Shown here piece after piece: positions 35,817-44,144 of a DNA stretch of 64,000 nucleotides. This stretch comes from Microvirga flavescens. Its GTDB lineage: Bacteria; Pseudomonadota; Alphaproteobacteria; Rhizobiales; Beijerinckiaceae. The notes under the pieces were generated by a model. The model saw only the letters and a program-made list of their open reading frames with translations. It had not been told where the DNA came from and searched no databases. The position numbers and the translations under genes were made by a program. How positions within the stretch are numbered: the first letter of the stretch is position 1; every line of letters begins with the position of its first letter. The stretch covers positions 62,001 through 126,000 of the forward strand of contig NZ_QMKH01000008.1 in assembly GCF_003290125.1 (NCBI RefSeq). The letters are read 5' to 3'.

Positions 35817-37052
35817 TCAGAAATTAACGCCGTTCGCGATCAGGTCACGGGCGATGGTGCGCCGCTGGATTTCACTGGTGCCGTCGGGAATGCGCATCGA
35901 GCGGGCGAAGCGATAGCCCGCCTCGAGGCGCAGCTCGTTGGTCAAGCCCATGCCGCCATGCACTTGCATGCACCGGTCGAAGACGCGATTTGCTGCTTCA
36001 GTGCAATGGAGCTTGACCATAGAGGTCTCGGCCAGAGCGCGCTCGCCACGTTCGAGCTTCAACGCGCAATCGATCAGCATCGTCTCCGCCGCATAGATAT
36101 CCGCCGCGCTGTCCGCGATCAGGATCTGTACCGCCTGATGCTCGCCGATGGGCGTGTCGAACGTCTTACGCACCTTTGCGTACTCCACCGCCTGGTCGAG
36201 CGCCCAACGCGCGAGGCCGATACAGGTTGCGGAAAGGCCGAGCCGGCCAGTATTGACGCCCTGCAAGGCGACTCTTAACCCCTGATCGACTGCGCCCAAT
36301 CGGTGATTGTCCGCGACACGCAGCCCGTCGAACGCCAGAATGCCGATCTCCGCGCCGAGCTGTCCCATGATCGGGATTGTCGAAACGACGGAAAAGCCCG
36401 GCGATTTCGTATCGACGAAAAAGCCGGTGATGCCGCCCTTCCGTTGCGCTGCGAGTTCAGGATCTGTGACGGCGAAGATCATCGCATAGTCGGCGTAGGG
36501 ACCATTGGTGATCCATTGTTTCGTGCCGGTGATGACCCAATCGTCGCCATCCCGCACGGCACGCGTTTTCATCGCGAAAACGTCGGAACCCGCATCGGGC
36601 TCGCTCAAGCCGAAACAGAGCGTCTTGTCGCCGCTGGCGAGACTCGGAAGATAGCGATCCCGAAGAGAGGGATCTAGATTTTTCAGAACTGGCGACAGCC
36701 CGTTGGTGAACGGCGATGGGATGACCACGGGATGGACAAGGACGCGGCCAGGACCACAATGGCTCGACAGACGTGCATTGAGATAGACAGCCGCCAGCGG
36801 CCCCAATCCGCCACCCCCGATCTCCTCGGGCCCGAACATCGTGTAGAATCCCTGCTCGGCGGAGCGCATACGCACTTCCCTCTTCAGGGCCTCGACCTCG
36901 GGCGTGAACCGTCCCTTTTCGTCAAAGATCGTGCGTTCGCTCGCCAGGAGCGCCTTGTTCGCGTTCTCGATCGGAACGACAACCTGCTCGACGAAGCGGG
37001 TCAGACTTTCGCCGACAGCGACAATATCTTCGGGGACATGCGTCGAATTCAT
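35817..37052 (-). CDS. Acyl-CoA dehydrogenase with Asp at the usual catalytic-Glu position
   Basis: A 411-residue acyl-CoA dehydrogenase-family protein. FGLSEPDAGSD and WVITGTKQWITNG mark the flavin and substrate domain, VHGGMGLTNE lies near the end, and the final motif reads RIPDGTSEIQRR. Aspartate therefore stands where glutamate is the usual base. The same substitution is, to my knowledge, seen in some larger-substrate enzymes. It lies between the DUF35 gene (one-base gap) and the NDP-forming synthetase gene. With the thiolase-fold and MaoC genes upstream this recalls the igr-type steroid side-chain operon of actinobacteria, which also pairs acyl-CoA dehydrogenases with such enzymes. Confidence 0.9.
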   Translation of the reverse strand: MNSTHVPEDIVAVGESLTRFVEQVVVPIENANKALLASERTIFDEKGRFTPEVEALKREVRMRSAEQGFYTMFGPEEIGGGGLGPLAAVYLNARLSSHCGPGRVLVHPVVIPSPFTNGLSPVLKNLDPSLRDRYLPSLASGDKTLCFGLSEPDAGSDVFAMKTRAVRDGDDWVITGTKQWITNGPYADYAMIFAVTDPELAAQRKGGITGFFVDTKSPGFSVVSTIPIMGQLGAEIGILAFDGLRVADNHRLGAVDQGLRVALQGVNTGRLGLSATCIGLARWALDQAVEYAKVRKTFDTPIGEHQAVQILIADSAADIYAAETMLIDCALKLERGERALAETSMVKLHCTEAANRVFDRCMQVHGGMGLTNELRLEAGYRFARSMRIPDGTSEIQRRTIARDLIANGVNF

Positions 37053-37053
37053 T

Positions 37054-37476
37054 TCAGGCCTTGTCCAAGGTAAATTTTGGCAGGGTGATTTCAGGCGTCA
37101 CGTCATCGAAGTGCACAGTCACGCGGTCGCCGATTCGGACGGCCTCGACATCCGCCGTGACGATATTCGTCAGCATGCGCGGGCCTTCATCAAGGGCGAT
37201 CATGGCGATGACATAGGGGACATCGGCGGCAAAGACCGGACCGGCGGGCTTGCGGGCAATCGTGTAGGAATAGATCTCGCCCTTACCGCTGACATCCGTC
37301 CACTCGAGATCCGCCGAATGGCAATGCGGACATAGTTCGCGTGGATAGAAGTGATGTTTGCCACACGACCGGCAACGCGGGATCGACAGGCGGTGCTCGC
37401 GCGTCGCATCCCAGAACGGCTTCGTGCCCGGATCGATGACGGGAACGGGCTTTTCATATGTTGCGTTCTCGGACAT
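37054..37476 (-). CDS. DUF35 zinc-ribbon/OB-fold partner of the thiolase-fold protein
   Basis: A 140-residue protein with a zinc ribbon (C35, C38, C49, C52 within CRSCGKHHFYPRELCPHC) followed by an OB-fold (VSGKGEIYSYTIARK). Proteins of this family bind acyl-CoA and partner with thiolase-fold enzymes; in steroid catabolism a DUF35 domain is needed for the Ltp2 aldolase. It is encoded directly after the thiolase-fold gene, 11 bases away, which supports a complex. Start chosen at the ATG beginning MSENATYE; the frame is open 29 codons further back inside the thiolase-like gene. Confidence 0.9.
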   Translation of the reverse strand: MSENATYEKPVPVIDPGTKPFWDATREHRLSIPRCRSCGKHHFYPRELCPHCHSADLEWTDVSGKGEIYSYTIARKPAGPVFAADVPYVIAMIALDEGPRMLTNIVTADVEAVRIGDRVTVHFDDVTPEITLPKFTLDKA

Positions 37477-37486
37477 CTCAAAACCC

Positions 37487-38653
37487 TCAATGGTTCGCGA
37501 GAATAACGGTGCTGCCTGAAGAGAGCGTTCCGCCGGTTCCGTGGACGAGTGCCGTTTTGGCACCTTTCACCTGACGTTCTCCCGATTCTCCACGCAGCTG
37601 GCGCACCGCTTCGATGAGCAGGAAGATGCCGTACATGCCGGGATGGCAATAGGACAGACCGCCGCCATTCGTGTTTAGCGGGAACTCGCCGCCTGGAGCG
37701 GTGCGTTGGTTGGCAACGAACTTACCGCCGGCGCCCCGTTCGCAGAAGCCAAGTGCTTCAAGAGTGAGAAGGACGGTCGTCGTGAAGCTGTCATAGCACT
37801 CGACGACGTCGATAGCGTCATGAGTGATACCCGCCATTTCAAAGGCGGCCTTGCCCGACATCTCCGCCGCCGTCAGGCGCGCGAGATCCGGCATCGCGCC
37901 GATGCTCCAATGGGTATGTGCCTCGCCATAGCCGCGAATGTTGATCGATCGGCACCCATGCGCCTTCGCATTCTCAGCCGTCGTCATTACCACCGCGCCT
38001 GCTCCATCCGTGACCAGGCAGCAATCGAGCAGCTTCAGCGGATCGGAGATGGGTGTGGATTTCATCACATCGTCGATAGAGATCGGATCACGCATCGTCG
38101 CGGCCGGATTGAGGCTTGCCCATTTGCGCGTCGCGACCGCGATCTCGGCTAATTGCTCCGGCGTGGTCCCGTGCTCGTGCATATGGCGCATTGTTGCGAG
38201 CGCGTATCCACCGACCGGCTGAGGAATGCCCCAGACATTCTCGAATTGCATGGTGAGAATAGACGGGCGTCCGCCGAGCGTCCGGCTACGTTCGCTCTTC
38301 TGCATGCTCCCGTAGACGATCAAGGCCACGTCGCAATAACCGGCCTCGATGGCCATGGCCGCATGTGCCACATGAGCTTCGAAGGCAGAGCCGCCGATGT
38401 TCGTCGTGTCGGCGAAGCGCGGAAAGATACCCAGATATTCGCCCAGCGTCACCGACGGCAACTGCCCCGGCCCTGGAACGCCCCACAATCCCGCGACGAG
38501 AAGTCCGTCGACATGCCGCATCGCGATACCTGCATCGTCCATCGCCGCTTTCGCGGCGCGCGCCTGAACCTGCAGAACGGAACCGCCACCGACGACTTTC
38601 CCATCCTTCAACGGGACATCGCCAACGCCAACAATCACTGCTTCTCGCGCCAT
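37487..38653 (-). CDS. Thiolase-fold protein lacking the nucleophilic Cys (SCPx/Ltp2-like)
   Basis: A 388-residue thiolase-superfamily protein. Where thiolases have the acyl-accepting cysteine the sequence reads TNIGGSAFEAH (residues 84-94), so the nucleophile is absent. The rest is well kept: YDSFT at 287-291, LEALGFCERG, then GGLSYCHPG with H337. This pattern fits the SCP-x/Ltp2-like branch, in which Ltp2 with a DUF35 partner acts as a retro-aldolase on beta-hydroxyacyl-CoAs with tertiary carbinols. The DUF35 gene follows directly and a MaoC pair precedes it. Carbon-carbon cleavage by retro-aldol chemistry is my best inference; loss of activity or a scaffold role is the alternative. Confidence 0.87.
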   Translation of the reverse strand: MAREAVIVGVGDVPLKDGKVVGGGSVLQVQARAAKAAMDDAGIAMRHVDGLLVAGLWGVPGPGQLPSVTLGEYLGIFPRFADTTNIGGSAFEAHVAHAAMAIEAGYCDVALIVYGSMQKSERSRTLGGRPSILTMQFENVWGIPQPVGGYALATMRHMHEHGTTPEQLAEIAVATRKWASLNPAATMRDPISIDDVMKSTPISDPLKLLDCCLVTDGAGAVVMTTAENAKAHGCRSINIRGYGEAHTHWSIGAMPDLARLTAAEMSGKAAFEMAGITHDAIDVVECYDSFTTTVLLTLEALGFCERGAGGKFVANQRTAPGGEFPLNTNGGGLSYCHPGMYGIFLLIEAVRQLRGESGERQVKGAKTALVHGTGGTLSSGSTVILANH

Positions 38654-38656
38654 GAC

Positions 38657-39106
38657 TTATACTTTCCCTATCGATTCCAAGGGCTGCATGGCGGTTCCGG
38701 CGAGAACCTGCCGCTCGCCAGCTTCGCATTTCAGCCTGACTCGCGCTGCTGCGCGACCCTCGTGCGAAAGGATTTCCTCGACCACGCCCGAAATTGTCAG
38801 GACGTCACCAGCGAAGACGGGACCGATGAAAGCGACATCGATCTCGCCGCACTCGTCAAAGGTCCCTTCACTCCACGCGTTCAGCATCTGCGCAGCAAAT
38901 GCGAGCGTCATCAGACCGTGCGCGATGGTACGTCCGAACGGACCTGTTCGAGCGAATTCCGGATCCACATGGATTGGGTTGAAATCGCCCGAGGCGTTCG
39001 CGTAATCGTCGATCATCTGCTGAGTGATCTGACGACTGAGCACGGGCAATGCGTCGCCCGCGACAATGGAACTAGGTCTTCCAGGAATAGAGAGGTCGGG
39101 GCTCAT
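38657..39106 (-). CDS. MaoC-like (R)-specific enoyl-CoA hydratase subunit, catalytic motif intact
   Basis: A 149-residue single-hotdog protein. The hydratase-2 motif YANASGDFNPIHVDPEFA is complete, with the catalytic aspartate D41 and histidine H46, followed by FGRTIAHGLMTL. It should hydrate a 2-enoyl-CoA. Its start codon overlaps the stop of the preceding hotdog gene (ATGA), so the two are probably made in equal amounts and form a heteromer in which this chain supplies catalysis. Three bases separate it from the thiolase-fold gene that would cleave the hydroxyacyl-CoA product. Confidence 0.9.
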   Translation of the reverse strand: MSPDLSIPGRPSSIVAGDALPVLSRQITQQMIDDYANASGDFNPIHVDPEFARTGPFGRTIAHGLMTLAFAAQMLNAWSEGTFDECGEIDVAFIGPVFAGDVLTISGVVEEILSHEGRAAARVRLKCEAGERQVLAGTAMQPLESIGKV

Positions 39107-39522
39107 CGATCCTTCCCCCAAATCGAGGTGATCCGGCCGCTGGCAGCCAAACCGCCGTCGCTGCCCCGCGCCTCGAAATCCGACACGACATAAGGTCGCT
39201 CCTTGCGGACGTATTTGTCCACGACCCGCGCTTGGATCCCCAATGTTTCGCCGACTGCGAGGGGCCGATGGAACCGGATGGCCTGCTTGGCATGGATTCC
39301 GCCGGGTGGGGAGCGGCGCGCCATCAAGAGATCGATCAGGTAGACCGAGGCCATCATCGACGGGGCGCGGCGGTTGTCGCTCTCGCGGGCATAAAGGCCA
39401 GTGCCGTCTCCGGTCGCCGCGAGAAAGCCATCTACGACCGCGGCGCTGACCTCGAAAGTCAAGGGTGCCGTCGGATAGACGTCACCGATCTCGACTTCGT
39501 CATAGCGCTGAAACGGTTCCAT
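39103..39522 (-). CDS. MaoC-family (FAS1-like dehydratase) partner subunit
   Basis: A 139-residue hotdog protein of the FAS1-like dehydratase/MaoC N-terminal type. The motif region reads AATGDGTGLYARES, so the aspartate is kept but the catalytic histidine is missing. It is therefore probably the structural half of a heteromeric hydratase with the adjacent catalytic MaoC chain, as with the split MaoC hydratases of actinobacterial steroid degradation. It follows the SDR gene by two bases and overlaps the MaoC gene. No membrane or signal segment. Confidence 0.85.
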   Translation of the reverse strand: MEPFQRYDEVEIGDVYPTAPLTFEVSAAVVDGFLAATGDGTGLYARESDNRRAPSMMASVYLIDLLMARRSPPGGIHAKQAIRFHRPLAVGETLGIQARVVDKYVRKERPYVVSDFEARGSDGGLAASGRITSIWGKDR

Positions 39523-39524
39523 TG

Positions 39525-40436
39525 TCAGACCGGCATCCAGGAGAACACGTCGCGCGACATGTCGAGCGGGATGAAAGATGTCTTGAGTGTCGGGAGAAGA
39601 TGATCGCGCAACGTCTCGGGTGTCCAGCCCTCCGAGCGATGGACCGAACGCAACGGGCGTGGCTGGCTCATGAGGAAGACTTCATTGCCGCGCACCGCCA
39701 GAATCTGGCCGTTCACCGCATTCGCGGCGTCACTGGCAAGGAACACCGCGACCGCAGCGGTTTTGTCCGGGGTGAGCATCTTCAAGGTTTTCAGGCGCTC
39801 CTCCTGGTCCGGCGTGTTCGGGATCGATCCGACCATTCGGCTCCACGCAAAAGGCGAAATGCAATTGGAACGGACATTGAAGCGCGCCATGTCGAGCGCC
39901 AGAGATTTCGATAACCCGACGATGCCCATCTTGGCCGCGGAGTAATTCGCCTGACCAGGATTGCCGACGAGTCCGGAGGTCGATGTCATATGCACGAAGG
40001 TGCCGCTCTCCTGCTTACGGAAATGCTCCGCGGCGGCGCGGCTGACATTGTAGCTGCCATAGAGATGGACTTTGAGGACAGAATCCCAATCTTCGTCGGT
40101 CATCTTGTGGAAGATGGCGTCACGCAAGATGCCAGCATTGTTGACGACGATGTCGATCTTGCCGAACGTCTCGACTGCGGTGTTCACCATGGCGCGCGCC
40201 TGGTCCGCGTCGGACACCGAGCCGAAATCGGCAACCGCCTCGCCACCGGCTTCCTTGATCTCGCGAACGACTTCACGGGCTGGCGCGTCGGTCTCGTCAT
40301 TCCCGTCGAGCGAGACGCCGCGATCGTTGACGACGACCTTCGCACCGTAGGATGCCATCAGCATAGCAACCTCGCGACCGATGCCACGACCCGCACCCGT
40401 TACGAGCGCCACCTTGTTTTCCAGCATCTTTTCCAT
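39525..40436 (-). CDS. SDR, HSD17B4-type 3-hydroxyacyl-CoA dehydrogenase-like
   Basis: A 303-residue SDR, longer than its neighbours. TGAGRGIG near the N-terminus is followed by VVVNDRGVSLDGND, the marker of the SDR domain of peroxisomal multifunctional enzyme type 2, which oxidises (R)-3-hydroxyacyl-CoAs. The active site is YSAAKMG. An (R)-specific dehydrogenase fits the adjacent hotdog hydratase, which yields (R)-hydroxy products. The C-terminal extension of about 50 residues (after LAVRGNEVFLMSQ) is family-typical. First gene of a seven-gene operon, 35 bases from operator copy 5. Confidence 0.88.
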   Translation of the reverse strand: MEKMLENKVALVTGAGRGIGREVAMLMASYGAKVVVNDRGVSLDGNDETDAPAREVVREIKEAGGEAVADFGSVSDADQARAMVNTAVETFGKIDIVVNNAGILRDAIFHKMTDEDWDSVLKVHLYGSYNVSRAAAEHFRKQESGTFVHMTSTSGLVGNPGQANYSAAKMGIVGLSKSLALDMARFNVRSNCISPFAWSRMVGSIPNTPDQEERLKTLKMLTPDKTAAVAVFLASDAANAVNGQILAVRGNEVFLMSQPRPLRSVHRSEGWTPETLRDHLLPTLKTSFIPLDMSRDVFSWMPV

Positions 40437-40470
40437 TCTAAGCGCTCTCTCGATTAATGTGTCTGTAATT

Positions 40471-40486
40471 TCAAACTTTTGTTCGA
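40471..40486. promoter_or_regulatory. Operator copy 5 (SDR-MaoC-thiolase-fold-DUF35-ACAD-synthetase operon)
   Basis: TCAAAC TTTT GTTCGA. The inner AAC and GTT and outer C and GA match the other copies. It is 35 bases upstream of the first start codon of the operon. Confidence 0.7.
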
Positions 40487-40538
40487 TTTTTTTGCGTCGG
40501 ACCTAGACGACGCTCGCTTTCGCGTCCTGTGCCGTCCG

Positions 40539-41294
40539 TCAGATCATCCAGCGCCCGCCGTCGACCACGACGGATTGGCCCGTCATGTAGCGGGAATCGT
40601 CGCTGGCGAGGAAAGCCGCGGTCGCCGCGATATCCTCGGGTTCGGCGAAGAAACCGAGTGGGATCGATTTGCGGATCTGCTCGAGAATTTCATCGGAGAT
40701 GCGCTCGATAACCCGGGTCTTCGTGACACCGGGACAAACCGCATTGACGTTCACCTTGAATGGCGCGAGTTCCCGCGCGAGCGAGCGCGTGAAGCCAATC
40801 ACGCCCATTTTGGCGGCAGCGTATTCCGAAAGCCCGATCTCGCCCGCCATGCCGGCATTCGACGCGACATTCACGATCTTGCCGCGACCCGCCTCACGCA
40901 TCGACGGCACCACCTGGCGGGATGCGATCAGTGTCGACATAAGCGAGACGTTCAGCGTGAAGCGCCAGACTTCCGAAGACGATGCGTAGAATTCGGACGC
41001 CCGTTCACGCGCGCTTTGCCCAACATTGTTCATCAGAATATCAATGAAGCCGGCCTCGGCGTAGATGCGTTTGAAGGCGTCCGTGACAACCTGTTCATCG
41101 GTGCAGTCGGCGGTGATCGCCAACACCTTCGCGCCTGCTTCACGGGCTTTCTCCGCTGTGGCGGAGAGGCCCTCCTCTTCCATATCGAGGATGGCGACGT
41201 TTGCCCCTTCTGCAGCGAAGCGCAGTGCACTTGCGCGACCGATTCCGTTTCCCGCGCCGGTGACTACGGCCAGTCTACCTTCGAGACGACGCAT
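40539..41294 (-). CDS. SDR-family oxidoreductase
   Basis: A 251-residue classical SDR with [14 protein letters not shown], catalytic YAAAKMG and the end DGGRWMI. ILDMEEE after strand 2 favours NAD. The chosen ATG has AGGAGGAA upstream; the frame remains open another 86 codons through operator copy 6, and that part has no SDR similarity. It is a single-gene unit between two larger operons. The acyl-CoA or ring substrate is not evident. Confidence 0.86.
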   Translation of the reverse strand: MRRLEGRLAVVTGAGNGIGRASALRFAAEGANVAILDMEEEGLSATAEKAREAGAKVLAITADCTDEQVVTDAFKRIYAEAGFIDILMNNVGQSARERASEFYASSSEVWRFTLNVSLMSTLIASRQVVPSMREAGRGKIVNVASNAGMAGEIGLSEYAAAKMGVIGFTRSLARELAPFKVNVNAVCPGVTKTRVIERISDEILEQIRKSIPLGFFAEPEDIAATAAFLASDDSRYMTGQSVVVDGGRWMI

Positions 41295-41397
41295 CGCCTT
41301 CCTCCTTCTCAGCCGCACGAACGCAGACGCGTCCGATAGACCCTCGCGAGCACAAAGTGGCTGCTTCATCGCCGCCTTCGGGCAGCTTCGAACAAAA

Positions 41398-41413
41398 CCT
41401 AACACTCGTTCGA
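41398..41413. promoter_or_regulatory. Operator copy 6 (single SDR gene)
   Basis: CCTAAC ACTC GTTCGA. On the minus strand TTGCAG is followed after 16 bases by TTAGGT, which overlaps the repeat and is a plausible -10 element. The start codon is 104 bases away. Confidence 0.75.
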
Positions 41414-41575
41414 AACCGCTGCAAGTGCCGATTTCTCGTCCGCATTCATTTTCGCAGCGACAAAACCCGCTGAACCTCGACAAGCGCGATCTCCGAGAAC
41501 TTGGAGGAGAGCGTCCCGGAAAAACCCGCACGTCCACGTCGATAGTGGACACTCACCCAGATGCTCAACTATAAA

Positions 41576-41591
41576 ACAAACATCTGTTAGA
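41576..41591. promoter_or_regulatory. Operator copy 7 (NmrA-like gene)
   Basis: ACAAAC ATCT GTTAGA, with a perfect right half and a left half altered only at variable positions. It lies 37 bases before the NmrA-like start codon. Confidence 0.68.
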
Positions 41592-41627
41592 TTTTGCAAC
41601 ACGCCAAGCCTGCGAGAGAAAACAATC

Positions 41628-42509
41628 ATGACAAGACGAATTCTGGTGACCGCAGCGACCGGCACAGTTGGCGGTGCTGCAATGCGGCTTCTTGCGGGCG
41701 ACGCGAAATCCGGCGAGTTCGAACTGATCGGCGCAGCGCGCAGTGCCAGGAGCGCGGACCGGTTACGCGCCGAAGGCTTTGCTCCCGTCACATTCGACTA
41801 TGATCGTCCCGAGACCCTACGGCCGGCGCTCGAAGGCGTCGATTCGGTTTTCCTGATCACAGGATATTCGGTCGACATGCTCATCCATTCCAAACGCCTG
41901 CTCGACGCCGCCAAGGCTGCGGGTGTGCGTCACATCGTTCATCTCGGCGCGCTTGCGCCAGACGACACGCCGCATCCTCATTTCGCCTGGCACCAGCTTA
42001 TCGAGCACACGATCGAATCGATGGGGTTTTCGTTCACCCATCTGAGACCCAACTTCTTCATCGACACGGTCTGGGCAGGCTTCAAGCACAGGCCGGACCG
42101 TCTCGTCCATTTTGTGGGCGACCGAAAAATCAGTTGGATTTCCTCAGAAGATATCGCGGCCGTGGGCACAGCGGCTTTGCGCGATCCGGACAGACATAGC
42201 GGAAAGACGTATCCGCTTGCCGTCGAGGCGCTGTCCCTGACAGAGATCGCGACACTCCTTTCGGAAGTGACGCACCGCCCGGTCGAATACCGCCCGCGCG
42301 AACCCACGGAGCTTCTGCCAATCCTGCTGAAGCAAGGCATGGATCCAGTCTACGCTACGAGCCTCGCTGGCGGCGTCGCGGCAATCGAAGCGGGCAATAT
42401 GCCACTTGCCGACGCCGTTTACGACACGGTCAAGAGTGTCACTGGCCGCATGCCGCTAGGCTGGCGCGCGTTTGCCGAAGCAAGAAAAGGCGAACTCACC
42501 GCGAGCTAG
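41628..42509 (+). CDS. NmrA-like NAD(P)-binding protein (atypical SDR)
   Basis: A 293-residue atypical SDR of the NmrA/SDR_a5 type. The dinucleotide motif is VTAATGTVGG near the N-terminus; the HLGALAPDDTPHPHFAWH stretch and LRPNFFID follow, without the classical YxxxK. Relatives include redox sensors and quinone or phenylcoumaran-type reductases, so either catalysis or regulation is possible. It is transcribed alone, facing the acyl-CoA dehydrogenase gene (15-base gap), under operator copy 7. A function within the pathway is implied only by that control. Confidence 0.8.
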   Translation: MTRRILVTAATGTVGGAAMRLLAGDAKSGEFELIGAARSARSADRLRAEGFAPVTFDYDRPETLRPALEGVDSVFLITGYSVDMLIHSKRLLDAAKAAGVRHIVHLGALAPDDTPHPHFAWHQLIEHTIESMGFSFTHLRPNFFIDTVWAGFKHRPDRLVHFVGDRKISWISSEDIAAVGTAALRDPDRHSGKTYPLAVEALSLTEIATLLSEVTHRPVEYRPREPTELLPILLKQGMDPVYATSLAGGVAAIEAGNMPLADAVYDTVKSVTGRMPLGWRAFAEARKGELTAS

Positions 42510-42524
42510 GCTGTAGTCCTCGCC

Positions 42525-43661
42525 TCAGAGCGTCCGCCCGATTAGTTCCTTCATGATTTCATTCGTGCCGGCGTAGATCCGCTGGACGCGCGCGTCGGCA
42601 AAGGCCCGCGTGATCGGGTATTCCCACATGAACCCGTAGCCCCCGTGCAGCTGAAGGCAGGCGTCGAGCACCTTTCCTTGCATCTCGCTCGTCCATAACT
42701 TCACCATCGCGGCAGTGGTCGTGTCGAGTTTGCCATCGAGCACCAGTTCCAGGCAGCGATCGAGGAAAATCCGGCCGACCTGAACCTCCGTTTTCATCTC
42801 GGCCAACGTAAAGCGTGAGTTTTGAAACTCGATCACTGCCTTGCCAAAAGCTCGGCGATTCTTCGTGTAATCGATCGTCCAGTCGAGCGCTGCCTCGCAG
42901 CACGAGACCGCCTGGATGCCGACATGCATGCGCTCCCAGGCAAGCTCCTGCATCATGTAGCCGAAGCCCTTGCCCTCCTCACCGATGAGATTTGTTACCG
43001 GCACGCGCACTTCATTGAAGAAAAGCTCCGAAGTGTCCTGCGCCTTGGTGCCGAGTTTCTTGAGTCGACGCCCGCGCTCGAAACCAGCACGATCGGCCTC
43101 CACCATCACGAGACTGATGCCACGTGCGCCCTCGCTACGATCGGTCTTGCAGGCAACAAGGAAGAGGTCAGCCGTCTGACCGTTGGTAATAAAGGTTTTC
43201 TGACCTGAAATGACGTAATCATCACCGTCGCGGACAGCCGTCGTACGGATTGCCTGGAGATCGGAACCGCCGCCGGGCTCCGTCATGGCGATGGCCGCGA
43301 TGTAGTCGCCCGTCGCCATCTTTGGAAGCCATGCCAGCTTCTGATCGGATGTTCCGTAATGATGGATGTATGGCGCGACGATGTCGGAGTGAAGCGGAAA
43401 TCCGAGACCCGTGAGATTGAGCCTAGCCTGCTCCTCCATCAGAATGATCGAATAACGACGGTCTGCCCCCACGCCGCCCCATTCCTCGGGAATCGCGACA
43501 CAAAGGAAGCCCTGCTCGCCTGCCTTTTTCCATGCCCAGCGAGGGACCTCCCCCTTTTCTTCCCATTCCTCATGGTGCGGTGCCAGCTCGCGCTCCATGA
43601 AGCGGCGAACCGATTCACGGAACATTTCATGCTCTTCGGAAAAGAGGGTGCGCGCTATCAT
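42525..43661 (-). CDS. Acyl-CoA dehydrogenase (Ala at the C-terminal Glu position)
   Basis: A 378-residue acyl-CoA dehydrogenase with AMTEPGGGSD, YVISGQKTFITNG, KNRRAFGKAV and LHGGYGFMWEY. The final motif is RIYAGTNEIMKE, with alanine where short- and medium-chain enzymes have the base. This is the pattern of isovaleryl- and long-chain-type enzymes, which take their glutamate from an earlier helix. Branched substrates are therefore plausible. GGAGGAAAA precedes the chosen ATG; the frame is open 26 codons further back. It is a single-gene unit with operator copy 8 between it and the divergent NIPSNAP gene. Confidence 0.91.
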   Translation of the reverse strand: MIARTLFSEEHEMFRESVRRFMERELAPHHEEWEEKGEVPRWAWKKAGEQGFLCVAIPEEWGGVGADRRYSIILMEEQARLNLTGLGFPLHSDIVAPYIHHYGTSDQKLAWLPKMATGDYIAAIAMTEPGGGSDLQAIRTTAVRDGDDYVISGQKTFITNGQTADLFLVACKTDRSEGARGISLVMVEADRAGFERGRRLKKLGTKAQDTSELFFNEVRVPVTNLIGEEGKGFGYMMQELAWERMHVGIQAVSCCEAALDWTIDYTKNRRAFGKAVIEFQNSRFTLAEMKTEVQVGRIFLDRCLELVLDGKLDTTTAAMVKLWTSEMQGKVLDACLQLHGGYGFMWEYPITRAFADARVQRIYAGTNEIMKELIGRTL

Positions 43662-43742
43662 TTTTCCTCCAGCGAAATCTTGGCGTGGGAGACACGTCTC
43701 GGAGACGGTTCGGGCAAGTGCGTACAAATCGGCAATCATTTT

Positions 43743-43758
43743 TCTAACATTCGTTTGA
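43743..43758. promoter_or_regulatory. Operator copy 8 (acyl-CoA dehydrogenase / NIPSNAP, divergent)
   Basis: TCTAAC ATTC GTTTGA. On the minus strand TTGCAA and TTAGAA are 17 bases apart and the latter overlaps the repeat. The start codons of the two divergent genes are 82 and 60 bases away. Confidence 0.78.
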
Positions 43759-43817
43759 ATTTAATTGCAAGCTGGATTAGCGTGTGGCCTCGACACTCGC
43801 CATGAGGAGCCTGTTCG

Positions 43818-44129
43818 ATGATCATCGAAAAACGCACTTACACCTTCCACCCTGGCAAGGTTCAGGAATTCCTCGCATTGTACGAGGCTGAAGGGCTGGC
43901 GCTGCACACCAAATACCTGCCCATGATCGGCTATTTCGTCTCCGAGATCGGGACGTTGAATCAGGTCGTCACCATGTGGGGCTATGAGAGCATGCAGCAG
44001 CGCGACGAGCTGAGGGCAAAGCTCTATGCGGATCCGGAATGGATCGCGTTCGGTCCCAAGACAACGCCCTTCATTCAGAACATGGAAACGGTGATCCTGC
44101 GACCGACGAGCTTTTCACCGATCCGCTGA
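43818..44129 (+). CDS. NIPSNAP-family protein
   Basis: A 103-residue protein of the NIPSNAP family, a dimeric alpha+beta (ferredoxin-like) barrel: it opens MIIEKRTYTFHPGKVQEFL, continues with YEAEGLALHTKYL, and has VTMWGYESMQQRDELR in the middle. Members are often encoded in catabolic operons, but their biochemical role is poorly known. A GAGGAG site precedes the start. It is divergent from an acyl-CoA dehydrogenase gene across operator copy 8 and convergent with the CoA-transferase gene, 15 bases away. Confidence 0.85.
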   Translation: MIIEKRTYTFHPGKVQEFLALYEAEGLALHTKYLPMIGYFVSEIGTLNQVVTMWGYESMQQRDELRAKLYADPEWIAFGPKTTPFIQNMETVILRPTSFSPIR

Positions 44130-44144
44130 TCCGTGGCGACACCG

